Shown here: positions 7,191 to 15,925 of the stretch, piece after piece
Numbering within the stretch: the first letter of the stretch is position 1
Layout of the letters: each line of letters begins with the position of its first letter
DNA from: an uncultured Oscillospiraceae bacterium
Lineage (GTDB): Bacteria; Bacillota; Clostridia; Oscillospirales; Oscillospiraceae
DNA length: 49,838 nucleotides
Reading direction: 5' to 3'
Assembly (NCBI GenBank): GCA_934654755.1
Contig: CAKUGQ010000017.1
Location: 1 to 49,838, forward strand
Notes under the pieces: model-generated
What the model saw: only the letters and a program-made list of their open reading frames with translations
The model's database searches: none
What the model was told of the DNA's origin: nothing
Translations under genes and position numbers: made by a program

Positions 7191-8390
7191 ATGAATTACA
7201 ACAAAAAATCCGTAAAAGACATTGACGTTCGTGGCAAGCGCGTTCTGTGCCGCTGCGACTTTAATGTCCCCATGAAAAGCGGGCAGATCACCAGCGACAA
7301 GCGGATCGTTGCGGCGCTGCCCACCGTCGAATATCTCTGCGCGCACGGCGCGCGTGTCATTCTCTGTTCACACCTGGGCAAACCCAAGGGCGAATGGAAG
7401 CCGGAGCTTTCGCTGCGCCCCGTTGCGGCGCGTCTGTCGGAGCTGCTGGGTAAGCCCGTAGTTATGGCCGACGATGTCGTCGGCCCGGATGCGCAGGCCA
7501 AAGCCGCTGCGCTGAAGGACGGCGAGGTCATGCTGCTGGAAAATGTCCGCTTTGAACAGGGTGAAACAAAAAACGCCCCCGAGCTGTCGAAGCAATTTGC
7601 AGCACTGGCGGACGTGTTTGTCAATGACGCTTTCGGCACGGCGCACCGCGCCCACGCCTCCACCGCCGGTGTGGCGGAGTATCTGCCCGCCGTGTGCGGC
7701 TTCCTCGTAGAAAAGGAAGTGAGCATCATGGGCAAGGCTCTGGCCGACCCCGCACGCCCCTTTGTTGCCATTCTCGGCGGCGCCAAGGTCTCCGACAAGC
7801 TCGGCGTCATCAACAATCTGCTGGAGAAGGTCGATACGCTTATCATCGGCGGCGGTATGGCATTTACCTTCCTCGCTGCCAAGGGCTACGGCGTCGGCAA
7901 GTCTCTGCTTGACACCGAAAAGCTCGACTACTGCCGCGAAATGCTGGAAAAGGCTGCGCAAAAGGGCGTGAAGCTCCTGCTGCCGGTCGATACGGTAATC
8001 GCCTCCTCCTTCCCCGACCCGATCGACGGCCCGATCGAGGTAAGGACCGTCTCCTCCGACGCCATCCCCGCCGATATGGAAGGTCTGGACATCGGCGAAA
8101 GGACCCGTGAGTGCTTCGCCGAGGCCGTAAAAAACGCAAAAACCGTCGTCTGGAACGGTCCGATGGGCGTCTTTGAAAATCCGACGCTCGCCAAAGGCAC
8201 CATTGCCATGGCGCAGGCTCTGGCCGACAGCGGCGCAGTGACCATCGTCGGCGGCGGCGACAGCGCGGCCGCCTGCGAGCAGCTTGGCTTTGCCGACCGC
8301 ATCACCCACATCTCCACCGGCGGCGGCGCTTCTCTGGAATTCCTGGAGGGTCTGGAGCTGCCCGGAATCGCCTGTCTGCAGGACAGATAA
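7191..8390 (+). CDS. pgk: Phosphoglycerate kinase
   Basis: The 399-residue enzyme converts 1,3-bisphosphoglycerate and ADP to 3-phosphoglycerate and ATP in glycolysis. Substrate-binding RCDFNVPM near the N-terminus, the SHLGKPKG loop, the hinge and the nucleotide-binding GGGDSAAACEQ and STGGGASLEFLEG motifs are all present and the length is normal. GGGAGG lies ahead of the ATG at 7191. It sits between trmL and tpiA, 54 bp ahead of tpiA. Confidence 0.98.
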   Translation: MNYNKKSVKDIDVRGKRVLCRCDFNVPMKSGQITSDKRIVAALPTVEYLCAHGARVILCSHLGKPKGEWKPELSLRPVAARLSELLGKPVVMADDVVGPDAQAKAAALKDGEVMLLENVRFEQGETKNAPELSKQFAALADVFVNDAFGTAHRAHASTAGVAEYLPAVCGFLVEKEVSIMGKALADPARPFVAILGGAKVSDKLGVINNLLEKVDTLIIGGGMAFTFLAAKGYGVGKSLLDTEKLDYCREMLEKAAQKGVKLLLPVDTVIASSFPDPIDGPIEVRTVSSDAIPADMEGLDIGERTRECFAEAVKNAKTVVWNGPMGVFENPTLAKGTIAMAQALADSGAVTIVGGGDSAAACEQLGFADRITHISTGGGASLEFLEGLELPGIACLQDR

Positions 8391-8444
8391 CAAAAGGTAT
8401 CGGCTTTCGCCGTTCATCACTATATACACGAAGGAGTTTTAACC

Positions 8445-9221
8445 ATGAACCGTAAGTACCGTAAAACGCTCATTGCGGGCAACTGGAAGATGAACAAGAC
8501 GCCCAGCGAAACAAAAGCTTTCCTGACCGAGCTCAAGGCGCTGCTGCCGAAGGGCCGCTGGTGCGACATTGCGCTGTGCGTTCCCGCCGTGGATATCGCC
8601 GTCGCAGTGCGCTCGACGCGTGAGACGCGTATCGGCATCGGCGCTCAGAATTGCAGCCGCTTCTCCTCCGGCGCATATACCGGCGAGATCAGCTCACATA
8701 TGCTGCTCGACGCGGGCTGTAAATACGTCATCGTCGGTCACTCCGAGCGCCGCGCCATGGGCGAGGACGACGCTGAGGTCAACGCCAAGCTGCACGCCGC
8801 GCTCGACGGCGGTCTGGTTCCCATTCTCTGCTGCGGAGAAACGTTGGAGCAGCGCGAGGCGGGCATTACCGAAGAGCTGATCTCCACGCAGCTCAAGCTG
8901 GCGTTCCATGGCCTCCCCTCGGAGCGCATCCGCCGCGTTGTCATCGCCTACGAGCCCATCTGGGCGATCGGTACCGGCATGACAGCCACACCCGAGCAGG
9001 CAGAAGCCGTCTGCCAGCACATCCGCGCCGTTGTGCGCAAGCTCGCAGGCTCGAAGAACGCCCGTGCAACCACCATCCTTTACGGCGGCTCCATGAACGA
9101 GAAAAATGCCTATGACCTTCTGGCACAGCCGGATATCGACGGCGGCCTGATCGGCGGCGCTTCGCTCGACCCCGCAAAATTCATCAAGATCGTCGAAGAC
9201 GCCAATCAGCCCACGCTCTGA
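8445..9221 (+). CDS. tpiA: Triosephosphate isomerase
   Basis: This 258-residue TIM-barrel enzyme interconverts dihydroxyacetone phosphate and glyceraldehyde 3-phosphate. AGNWKMNK (substrate Lys), GHSERR with catalytic His at about 99, AYEPIWAIGTG with catalytic Glu at about 170, and the phosphate-binding LYGGSM and GGLIGGASL loops are present. GAAGGAG precedes the ATG. It follows pgk, a common clostridial arrangement. Confidence 0.98.
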   Translation: MNRKYRKTLIAGNWKMNKTPSETKAFLTELKALLPKGRWCDIALCVPAVDIAVAVRSTRETRIGIGAQNCSRFSSGAYTGEISSHMLLDAGCKYVIVGHSERRAMGEDDAEVNAKLHAALDGGLVPILCCGETLEQREAGITEELISTQLKLAFHGLPSERIRRVVIAYEPIWAIGTGMTATPEQAEAVCQHIRAVVRKLAGSKNARATTILYGGSMNEKNAYDLLAQPDIDGGLIGGASLDPAKFIKIVEDANQPTL

Positions 9222-9254
9222 TCCCAGCGCATCCGCCGGAAGTGAGGGATCCCC

Positions 9255-9683
9255 TTGAACTTATTGTTTTTCTTGACCCCAAAGGCGACCTGCGCTTATT
9301 TATACTGCGATTTTTCGCTGCGTCAGGCAATGGAGCGCATGGAAAAATCCGGCTACACCGCGCTGCCCATCCTGAACCGCGACGGCTCCTATTGCGGCAC
9401 GCTGACCGAGGGCGACCTCCTGTGGGCGCTGAAGGATCTGTGCTGCATGGATATGCGCGATGCCGAAAATCACAACATCATGGAAATCTCGCACCACAAG
9501 GATAACGTCCCTGTCTCCGTGACAACGGATATGCAGGATCTGCTGCTCAAGGCGACCGACCAGAACTTCGTGCCCGTCGTGGACGATAAGGGCGATTTTA
9601 TCGGCATTGTCACACGCCGTGCGATTATGCGCTTCTGCCTGCAGCAGTTCATCGCGCCGCAGCTGAGCACACCGGGCTGCTGA
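9255..9683 (+). CDS. Stand-alone CBS-domain-pair protein
   Basis: The 142-residue protein is little more than two CBS motifs, the first with SLRQAMERMEKSGYTALPIL and the second around DQNFVPVVDDKGDFIGIVTRR. CBS pairs usually bind adenosine nucleotides and act as sensors. The only sensible start with a ribosome binding site (GTGAGG) is the TTG at 9255. It overlaps the next gene by one base (TGATG), so the two are translationally coupled. What it regulates is unknown. Confidence 0.8.
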   Translation: MNLLFFLTPKATCAYLYCDFSLRQAMERMEKSGYTALPILNRDGSYCGTLTEGDLLWALKDLCCMDMRDAENHNIMEISHHKDNVPVSVTTDMQDLLLKATDQNFVPVVDDKGDFIGIVTRRAIMRFCLQQFIAPQLSTPGC

Positions 9684-10576
9684 TGGAGCTGCGCCACATT
9701 GCTTCGCGCGATGCGAAGCTGCTGAGTATTCTCCGGCGGGAGTTGGGCCTCTCGTCCGGGCTGACGCGGCGCCTGAAATACCGCGGTGCATATTATGTGA
9801 ACGGAACCGCCGTACACACGGATTATCCCGTTCACCCGGGTGACGAAATTCTGGTCTGTCTGGACGAATCGGAACCCGACTATCCCGCCGAACCGGGTTC
9901 GCTGTACGTGGCTTATGAGGACGAATGGCTCCTGGCCGTGGACAAGCCCGCCGGGATGTTGGTACACCCCTCCGCCGCGCGCAACACCGGTACACTGGCT
10001 AACCGTCTGCTGGCTTATTATCGTGAAACCGGGCAGAAATGTGCCGTGCACCCTGTCAGCCGACTCGATCGGGACACCTTCGGACTGGTGCTGCTGGCTA
10101 AAAATGCTCACATCCATGCCAGAATGTGTGACCTGTCGCACTGCGGGCAGATTGAGAAGCGTTATCATGCGCTCGTCTACGGCTCTCCCGCCGAACCGGA
10201 GGGCCTGATTTCGGCTCCGATTGCGCGTCCCGAAGGACCCAGCCTTCTGCGCTGCATTGCGCCGGGCGGCAAGGACTCACGCTCGGCGTACCGCGTGCTG
10301 GAAACGTGCAACGGCGCGTCTCTGCTGGAGCTGCGGCCGCTGACCGGACGCACGCACCAGCTCCGACTGCACTGTGTCTTTCTCGGCTGCCCGATTCTGG
10401 GCGACGCGCAATACGGCAGCACGGAATCACAGGCCTTTTCCGCCCGTTTCGGGTTGACCGGACAGCAGCTATGCGCCGTTTCTCTGCGCTTTGTGCATCC
10501 TATAACCGGGAAAATGCTTGAAATTCGCTCAAAAATGGACGTATCTCTTGATTTTCTCACGCAGAAAGAAGTATAA
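9683..10576 (+). CDS. RluA-family rRNA/tRNA pseudouridine synthase
   Basis: The 297-residue protein has an S4-like N-terminus (about 1-65) and an RluA catalytic domain. The active-site motif PVSRLDRDTFGLVLLAK places the catalytic Asp at about 129; LRPLTGRTHQLRLH is the second family signature. These enzymes isomerise uridine to pseudouridine in rRNA or tRNA; the target site cannot be assigned (RluD/YlyB-like). The ATG overlaps the CBS gene stop by one base. pta follows 45 bp later with its own strong ribosome binding site. Confidence 0.9.
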   Translation: MELRHIASRDAKLLSILRRELGLSSGLTRRLKYRGAYYVNGTAVHTDYPVHPGDEILVCLDESEPDYPAEPGSLYVAYEDEWLLAVDKPAGMLVHPSAARNTGTLANRLLAYYRETGQKCAVHPVSRLDRDTFGLVLLAKNAHIHARMCDLSHCGQIEKRYHALVYGSPAEPEGLISAPIARPEGPSLLRCIAPGGKDSRSAYRVLETCNGASLLELRPLTGRTHQLRLHCVFLGCPILGDAQYGSTESQAFSARFGLTGQQLCAVSLRFVHPITGKMLEIRSKMDVSLDFLTQKEV

Positions 10577-10621
10577 TGATAAAAACCGCAGACCCATGCC
10601 TGCGAAATTTGGAGGAACATC

Positions 10622-11620
10622 ATGTTTGACCGTTTGATTGAAATTCTGAAGGCAAATCCCCGCAAAATCGTCTTTACCGAAGGCCCGGACGCCCGCATCC
10701 TCGACGCCGCCGATCGTCTGAAAAAGGACGGCTTCCTGACCCCGATTCTGATCGGCAAGGTCGAGGAGGTCAGGGAAGCCGCAAAGAAGGGCGGCTTCGA
10801 CATTGAGGGTCTGGAGATCATCGACCCCGAGACCTATCCCGAAATGGACGCCATGGTCGCCAAAATGGTTGAGCTTCGCAAGGGCAAAATGAGCCCCGAG
10901 GAATGCCGCGCATTGCTGCTGAAGGGCAACTACTTCGGCACCATGCTCGTGAAGCTCGGCCGCGCCGACGCACTGCTGGGCGGCGCCACCTACTCCACCG
11001 CCGATACCGTCCGTCCCGCGCTTCAGCTCGTTAAGACGAAGCCCGGCGCGCATCTGGTCAGCTCCTGCTTCATCCTTGTGCGCGGCGAAGAAAAGATTGC
11101 CATGGGCGATTGCGCCATTAACATCTCTTATGAAGATACCCTCGACAAGGAAGGCAATGTTGTCGTTTCTGCGGCGGACAAGCTGGCCGAAGTTGCAATC
11201 GAGACGGCGCGCTGCGCCAAAACCTTCGGCATTGAGCCTAAGGTTGCCATGCTGAGCTTCTCCACAAAGGGCTCCGGCAAGGGCGGCACCGTGCAGCTCT
11301 CCCGTGACGCCACGGCCAAGGCCAAGGAAATGGCCCCCGATCTTGCCATTGACGGCGAAATGCAGTTTGACGCTGCCGTCTCCCCCGTCGTCGGTCAGCT
11401 CAAATTCCCCGGTTCCCCCGTCGCAGGCTATGCCAACACCTTCATCTTCCCCTGCATTGAAGCAGGCAACATCGGCTACAAAATCGCGCAGCGTCTGGGC
11501 GGCTATGAAGCTTACGGTCCCATCCTGCTCGGCCTGAATGCACCGATCAATGACCTCAGCCGCGGCTGCAACGCCGACGAGGTCTACAAAATGGCCATTA
11601 TTACCGCTGCGCTCGTCTGA
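10622..11620 (+). CDS. pta: Phosphate acetyltransferase
   Basis: This 332-residue single-domain Pta converts acetyl-CoA and phosphate to acetyl-phosphate and CoA, the step before ATP-yielding acetate kinase. Family motifs include LLKGNYFGTMLVKLGRAD, GGATYSTADTVRPALQ, MLSFSTKGSGKG and the C-terminal FIFPCIEAGNIGYKIAQR. GGAGG lies before the ATG. No ackA is adjacent. The strong terminator at 11671-11706 closes the run. It would draw on acetyl-CoA made by the CODH/ACS encoded at 20529-25352; that metabolic link is inference. Confidence 0.96.
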   Translation: MFDRLIEILKANPRKIVFTEGPDARILDAADRLKKDGFLTPILIGKVEEVREAAKKGGFDIEGLEIIDPETYPEMDAMVAKMVELRKGKMSPEECRALLLKGNYFGTMLVKLGRADALLGGATYSTADTVRPALQLVKTKPGAHLVSSCFILVRGEEKIAMGDCAINISYEDTLDKEGNVVVSAADKLAEVAIETARCAKTFGIEPKVAMLSFSTKGSGKGGTVQLSRDATAKAKEMAPDLAIDGEMQFDAAVSPVVGQLKFPGSPVAGYANTFIFPCIEAGNIGYKIAQRLGGYEAYGPILLGLNAPINDLSRGCNADEVYKMAIITAALV

Positions 11621-11670
11621 GACATCAGGCGGGGCACTGCGTCCCACGTCAGCCCTTGGAAACCATAAAA

Positions 11671-11706
11671 ATCACCCGCGCCGGACAACCGGCGCGGGCT
11701 TTTTTC
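11671..11706 (+). terminator. Intrinsic terminator after pta
   Basis: CCCGCGCCGG, loop ACAA, CCGGCGCGGG (11675-11698) followed by CTTTTTT. It lies between pta and the convergent phage module and may serve both. Confidence 0.9.
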
Positions 11707-11707
11707 A

Positions 11708-12067
11708 TCAGGCGGTCTGCGAAAGCGCCTCGACAAAGGCGAAGCGGTAACGCATGGCCCCTTCGTACGGAATCTGGATAAATTCCAGTTCGGTCAGATA
11801 CGCACGCATCGACGGCAGGCCGTCAAGCACAAGCGTACCCGCACCGCCCGTCTGGAGGAGCGTCCAGAGCGCCGTATACTCCGCCGACAGATCATTTGCC
11901 GACAGGATCCCCTCCCCACGTACCTGCCGCGGCTCGGTCGCGGTCTGCGTCTGCGAGAGCGCACCCGCGCTGTCCTTATTCAACGTCACCGGATGACTCA
12001 TGGTCACATTGCACGTCTCGGGATTGCACGGCCAGGTATAGTTCTTATATTTTAGAATTGTCGCCAT
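11708..12067 (-). CDS. Phage tail-region structural protein
   Basis: The 119-residue protein is the last gene of the phage module. Its opening (YKNYTWPCNPETC) and the middle segment (VRGEGILSANDLSAEYTALWTLLQ) resemble the N-terminal part of Firmicutes phage/PBSX-type tail proteins that normally carry a LysM tail; no LysM is present here, so it may be a truncated or short form. GGAGG overlaps the upstream gene's stop. Function is only by position and resemblance. The stop is four bases from the pta terminator, which suggests the module was cut here. Confidence 0.55.
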   Translation of the reverse strand: MATILKYKNYTWPCNPETCNVTMSHPVTLNKDSAGALSQTQTATEPRQVRGEGILSANDLSAEYTALWTLLQTGGAGTLVLDGLPSMRAYLTELEFIQIPYEGAMRYRFAFVEALSQTA

Positions 12068-12069
12068 AC

Positions 12070-12483
12070 TCAGACCTCCGAAGAAACTGCGTCGGAATGC
12101 GTCCGCTTCGTCGAAACACAGACAAGCTCTTCAAAAACACGGCCGCGCCCGTCCATGCTCTCCGTCGTGCTTTGCAGACGGCAGTCTGCAAAGGTATCCG
12201 ACCAGTTTTTGTGAAGGATCGCCAGTTGAAAACTCCCTGCCCATATCGTGCCAAGCAGGTTTGGCATCTGCATCAGGTCAGGCAGCAGACGCTTCAACGT
12301 CAGCGTATACACCGCCGCACCGCGCAGGATCTTCCCGGCTGTACCGCCGTTGACCGTGTGGCAGGGATAGCATTTGCTTTCCATATGCAGCGTGTAGCCT
12401 TCCAGCCCGCCCACAGGCGTACCGTTCAGCTTGACCAGAAATGCGGCGCGCTCGGGCGCATAATAGACTTGTGTGTTGCTCAT
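12070..12483 (-). CDS. Phage structural protein, probable tail-tube region
   Basis: A 137-residue protein with no family I can name for certain. It reads as a compact beta-rich protein (VYYAPERAAFLVKLNGTPVGGLEGYTL) with two Cys close together (CYPC). It lies between the connector/tail-completion gene and the last gene of the module, where tail-tube or tail-assembly proteins usually sit. GGGAGG precedes the ATG at 12483; the next gene starts 2 bp after its stop. Confidence 0.5.
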   Translation of the reverse strand: MSNTQVYYAPERAAFLVKLNGTPVGGLEGYTLHMESKCYPCHTVNGGTAGKILRGAAVYTLTLKRLLPDLMQMPNLLGTIWAGSFQLAILHKNWSDTFADCRLQSTTESMDGRGRVFEELVCVSTKRTHSDAVSSEV

Positions 12484-12492
12484 GATACCTCC

Positions 12493-12918
12493 CTACAGTG
12501 CCAGCCCCGCCGTGTAGCGATAGGCACTGGCCTGAAATGTCACTTGGCAGATAAAACAGTCGAGCCGCTCGTTGTACTTGCATTCACCGACGGTCGGTTC
12601 GCTGACGCTAAAGCCCGGAAGGGGTGCGGAAAACGATGTAACGATGTTCTCCGCATGTGTCAGGCAGGCTGCGCCGCCACCGGAATAGGGCGAGTAAATA
12701 TCCACAGCGAGCTCCGCCTCAAGCAGGCGTCCCAGCAGCTCCGTGCCGTCACGCGCCAGAATGTCTCCGGCTGCAACGGAGCGCAGCGTCCATTTCAGCG
12801 GATAAACCGCTCCCATCGGCGCACGAAGCCGCGGAAGCGTTGCCGTGCCTCCGCCGCGCAGGGCATGCAGACCCAGGGTATTCAGAAACGCAATCACACG
12901 GTCGATAAGGATGTCCAA
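12493..12918 (-). CDS. Phage minor structural / tail-completion protein
   Basis: A 141-residue protein in the position of tail-terminator or minor tail proteins. The start is a TTG at 12916-12918, with AAGGAGG about 12 bp upstream; it overlaps the preceding gene by 25 bp, typical for tightly packed phage genes. No catalytic motif is visible; sequence such as LRRG..GGGTATLPRL and CKYNERLDCFICQVTF gives no firm family. The call rests on gene order. Confidence 0.5.
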   Translation of the reverse strand: MDILIDRVIAFLNTLGLHALRGGGTATLPRLRAPMGAVYPLKWTLRSVAAGDILARDGTELLGRLLEAELAVDIYSPYSGGGAACLTHAENIVTSFSAPLPGFSVSEPTVGECKYNERLDCFICQVTFQASAYRYTAGLAL

Positions 12919-13244
12919 GGATCGTCGCGGCCTCCTTCCACGAGAAGTGCCCAGTAAAAGAGCACCTTGTTCTGAAATGTTACGGTATCGACACGCCGGA
13001 CATAATAGGCGCGGCCGTTCGCTCGCAGCTCAACGGCATCTTCTACGGTCGTTTCCGGCGTACCGATATAGAGGAACTGTCCCACGGGCACCTGTCCTCC
13101 CGCCGGAATCAGGCGCTGCATATTCTGCCAGCTCCGTGACATGATCGGCTGTAAAAATGCGCGGACGACCGTTGACCCGTTTGCCTTAACAACGGTCACA
13201 TCGTCACCGAAGCGGCGGATGAGCGCACGGATCTGATTTTTCAT
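12894..13244 (-). CDS. Phage head-closure/connector-like protein
   Basis: The 116-residue protein follows the capsid and first connector genes, the standard place for a head-closure or stopper protein. It is basic and beta-rich (DDVTVVKANGSTVVRAFLQP). It starts at an ATG at 13244, two bases after the upstream stop, and overlaps the next gene by 25 bp. The call rests on position and size. Confidence 0.5.
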   Translation of the reverse strand: MKNQIRALIRRFGDDVTVVKANGSTVVRAFLQPIMSRSWQNMQRLIPAGGQVPVGQFLYIGTPETTVEDAVELRANGRAYYVRRVDTVTFQNKVLFYWALLVEGGRDDPWTSLSTV

Positions 13245-13246
13245 GC

Positions 13247-13597
13247 TCAGACCCCCAGAAAGGCCGTGCCGCCGTCAAGCCACGGCGAGAGCAGCCGCAG
13301 TGCCATCGCATAATGCTCGTGCGTCTGTTCGCGATCCATGGAAACACTGACCGTCCCCGCCTGAAAGGCAGCCACATCCTGCCGGCCGGCGGCCCGGAAA
13401 ATTGCCGAGGCGGCAATGGCCGCCGCCGGAACAAAGGCTTCCGCGCAATCCTCCGGAGAAACGCCGCGCCGCAGACGCGCGCTCAGCTCGGCGCGTACCC
13501 CGTCGCAGACGGTATCCAGCAGCGCCGCTTCACTCTCCGTCAGCTCGCCTGCCATCGCCAGCGCCGCCGCGCGAATGCTTGTGTCAAGCGCTGCCAT
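13247..13597 (-). CDS. Phage head-tail connector-like protein
   Basis: The 116-residue, mainly helical, alanine-rich protein lies directly after the major capsid gene, where gp6-like head-tail connectors occur. It starts 2 bp after the capsid stop codon with only a weak ribosome binding site, which suggests translational coupling. No specific motif was recognised. Confidence 0.5.
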   Translation of the reverse strand: MAALDTSIRAAALAMAGELTESEAALLDTVCDGVRAELSARLRRGVSPEDCAEAFVPAAAIAASAIFRAAGRQDVAAFQAGTVSVSMDREQTHEHYAMALRLLSPWLDGGTAFLGV

Positions 13598-13599
13598 GC

Positions 13600-14625
13600 T
13601 TACAGATACAGGACCTTGGAGGCATCGTCCATAATTTTGGAGAAGCCGGTGATGGAGGTAATGGCAGCGCGCTCGAGCTGACGGTCGATCAGCTTGTCGT
13701 ATTCGACATTGACCTCGCCCGCACGTACCATTTCCAGCGCATAACGGCGATCCAGCGCAACGATCGCATCGTCGCTGATGGCATCGGTACGCAGCAGGCG
13801 TGCGCCAAGAGGCGTGGAAAGCTTACCGGTGCCCTGAAAATTCAGTCCGGTGAGCGGATTCTGGAGCTCGGTGAGCTTCAGCAGCTTCGTCAGAACGGAG
13901 GAGTTGACCAGCATGGTATTCATCTCATACGGGTCAAACTGCGACCAGAACTCCACAAGCTGCGCATAAGCCAGCGTGCCGGAGGTTCCGGAAATAGGGT
14001 CGGTACCGATGTTGAATTCGGCCGCGCTGTTATTGTTACCGTCGCCGTTGAGAATCACGTCCACGGCATCCGTCAGGTGCATTTTCTGAATGTAAGCGCC
14101 GATCTGGCGAAGCATGACGGAAAACAGATCGAGCTTCTGGAAGCGAAGCGCCTCGTAGGACGCGATGAGCATCCGGCCGCGCTTTTTCAGTGTGACGAGC
14201 TTGTCACGGGAGCGAACCGTCGTAGCCGGGATCAGACTGCCCTCACGCACATCGGCAAGCTGCTTGTCGGCTTCCTGCGGGACGCAATAGATGCTGCGAT
14301 AATCCATGGAATCGATTGTGGTCACGCTTGCCGTAATCTCCGGCAGGACGTTGGCCTCCTCCATGCCCTGGCGTACAACGCGCGAGATGAATTCCGGAAA
14401 CAGGACAGCCGAGTCCAGGCAGGAAAAGAACTTCTCCACGGCATCGGAATCCGCGCCCCTGGCATGGATGTCAAAGCGCTTGAGCTGACGCTGGAAGGCG
14501 TCTGTATTCTCCAGTGCAGTGCCGCGATAGTTCTCTGAGGGGTCAAGCGACTCCAGAACCTGCGTAAAGCTCTTACCGCTCTCGCGGTACATACCCTTTT
14601 CCAGACGAATGGTTTCAAAAGACAT
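13600..14625 (-). CDS. Phage major capsid protein
   Basis: The 341-residue protein has the size and layout of an HK97-fold capsid protein: a charged N-terminal region (1-90), then a region with DVILNGDGNNNSA and the P-domain-like stretch FDPYEMNTMLVNSSVLTKLL, ending in a dimer-facing C-terminus. It lies downstream of a protease-like gene and a small decoration gene. The ATG at 14625 has GGGAGG at good spacing. The whole frame is intact. Moderately confident from context and general similarity to Firmicutes phage capsids. Confidence 0.75.
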   Translation of the reverse strand: MSFETIRLEKGMYRESGKSFTQVLESLDPSENYRGTALENTDAFQRQLKRFDIHARGADSDAVEKFFSCLDSAVLFPEFISRVVRQGMEEANVLPEITASVTTIDSMDYRSIYCVPQEADKQLADVREGSLIPATTVRSRDKLVTLKKRGRMLIASYEALRFQKLDLFSVMLRQIGAYIQKMHLTDAVDVILNGDGNNNSAAEFNIGTDPISGTSGTLAYAQLVEFWSQFDPYEMNTMLVNSSVLTKLLKLTELQNPLTGLNFQGTGKLSTPLGARLLRTDAISDDAIVALDRRYALEMVRAGEVNVEYDKLIDRQLERAAITSITGFSKIMDDASKVLYL

Positions 14626-14644
14626 GATCGTTCCTCCCTTTCAC

Positions 14645-14989
14645 TTACAGCAGAACACAAACGGTGGTATTGTCCTCGTCAACGGAAACAACAAGGCGGG
14701 ACATGGCGTTTTCATCGACCTTCACCTTACCGCCGGTCGCGGCGGCGAGCGTGCAGTAGCCAACGGTCGGAGCCGTACCTGAATATTTCAGCGTCACAAA
14801 GCCGCGAAGCTGAACGGCCGCGAGACCGCCCTTGGGCGCAAGCGCTACACCCATGAAATCCCCGCTTGTAGCGGCGGCGACGGTGCCGTTGGCGCTGACC
14901 TTGCAGGGCACACCGGCTGCAACGCCGGTGCCGGCCCGGAAAGTCACAAATTCCTGGCCGATGGATTCAAACGAAATATTAGTTTTCAT
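14645..14989 (-). CDS. Phage capsid decoration-like protein
   Basis: The 114-residue protein (N-terminus MKTNISFESIGQEFVTFRAG) is glycine/alanine-rich and beta-predicted and lies right before the capsid gene, like decoration proteins of the DUF2190/gpD type. CGGAGG precedes the ATG at 14989. It ends 19 bp before the capsid start. Confidence 0.6.
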   Translation of the reverse strand: MKTNISFESIGQEFVTFRAGTGVAAGVPCKVSANGTVAAATSGDFMGVALAPKGGLAAVQLRGFVTLKYSGTAPTVGYCTLAAATGGKVKVDENAMSRLVVSVDEDNTTVCVLL

Positions 14990-15004
14990 AAAAACCTCCG
15001 AAAA

Positions 15005-15913
15005 TCAGATAAGATACGCCGAATCGACGGCGTTTGCCTGGTTCCCCTTTTGGGGCAGTTGGACGTATAGCGGAAGCAGTGCAGCGGCCTTTTCCTCCAT
15101 TGCCGCACGGAGTCTGGTCAACTCCGCATCATCGAGCGCCCGCGCGCTTTTTCGTAAAATGGCTTCGTCGGCGCCGAAGTCAAGCGTGAGTCCCAGCGCA
15201 ACAATCCGTTCAACCGCTGCTTCACGCTGCGCGTAGCCAAAGGCCGCCGCGTCCTCCAATGCCTGAAGCGCGCGGCACAGCTCGTCCGAGCCGCTGTCCG
15301 CTACAAGCTCCTTAAGCGTTGCACCGCAAACCGCTCTTTTTGCCTTCATAACACCCGCGCTGCGCTGCGCAGGGACGGCCACAAAGGAAAACTCATAGGC
15401 ATCCGTCGGATCAGACAGCACGGTGCAGCAGGTTTTGCCGCCGTAGCGGTTTCCCTTACGGTGTTCACAGCTTCCGGCCGGTGCACCGCAGATCGAACAG
15501 CGCACCTCAGCCATTGCACAACCGACAGACACCTCCTTTTTGATGCCGCCTTCAATCTCCGCGATCAGCTCGGCGTTCTTTTTCGTGCGCAGCATATAGC
15601 AGGACGCACGGATAAAATGCGCGCTGCCGTCCGGCAGAACCTGCGTGTCATAGATACGGGCCACCTGGCGTTGTGCCGACCAATCATGATCCAATATGCC
15701 CGTCTTGCCACGGAACAACTCCGCCAGCTTCGGTAATGCAGCGGTATCAAAGCGCTCCAGATCACGGTCCGGCTGATCGTCGCACAGCCGCACGCTGAAG
15801 CAGTAGACCTCCTCGGCCTTCAGCGGCGATTTGGCCAGCGCATTGATTTTCTCAAGCTGCTCTGCGCTCGGCGTACCGGTCGAGAGCAGTGCGGCTTCCT
15901 TTTTGATTTGCGT
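15005..15913 (-). CDS. Phage prohead-protease-like protein (XkdF type) with probable ACG start
   Basis: The ~302-residue frame reads clearly as the Firmicutes phage family that lies between portal and capsid genes: EVYCFSVRLCDDQPDRDLE, a VSVGCAMAE stretch, a CSICGAPAGSCEH zinc-like cluster, and SDPTDAYEFSFVAVPAQR. The conserved region begins upstream of the first ordinary start (a GTG at 15793), and the only codon well spaced from AAGGAGG (15921-15927) is ACG at 15911-15913, in frame. I therefore start at ACG; the alternative is that an ATG mutated or was misread. The ribosome binding site overlaps the portal stop codon. Protease activity is inferred from family and position. Confidence 0.65.
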   Translation of the reverse strand, partial: TQIKKEAALLSTGTPSAEQLEKINALAKSPLKAEEVYCFSVRLCDDQPDRDLERFDTAALPKLAELFRGKTGILDHDWSAQRQVARIYDTQVLPDGSAHFIRASCYMLRTKKNAELIAEIEGGIKKEVSVGCAMAEVRCSICGAPAGSCEHRKGNRYGGKTCCTVLSDPTDAYEFSFVAVPAQRSAGVMKAKRAVCGATLKELVADSGSDELCRALQALEDAAAFGYAQREAAVERIVALGLTLDFGADEAILRKSARALDDAELTRLRAAMEEKAAALLPLYVQLPQKGNQANAVDSAYLI

Positions 15914-15925
15914 AAAAATCCCTCC

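Noticed and set aside
9242..9505. A separate 87-codon frame over the CBS gene start
   Set aside because: It overlaps the CBS-pair frame out of phase and shows no domain; the TTG-started CBS frame explains the region.
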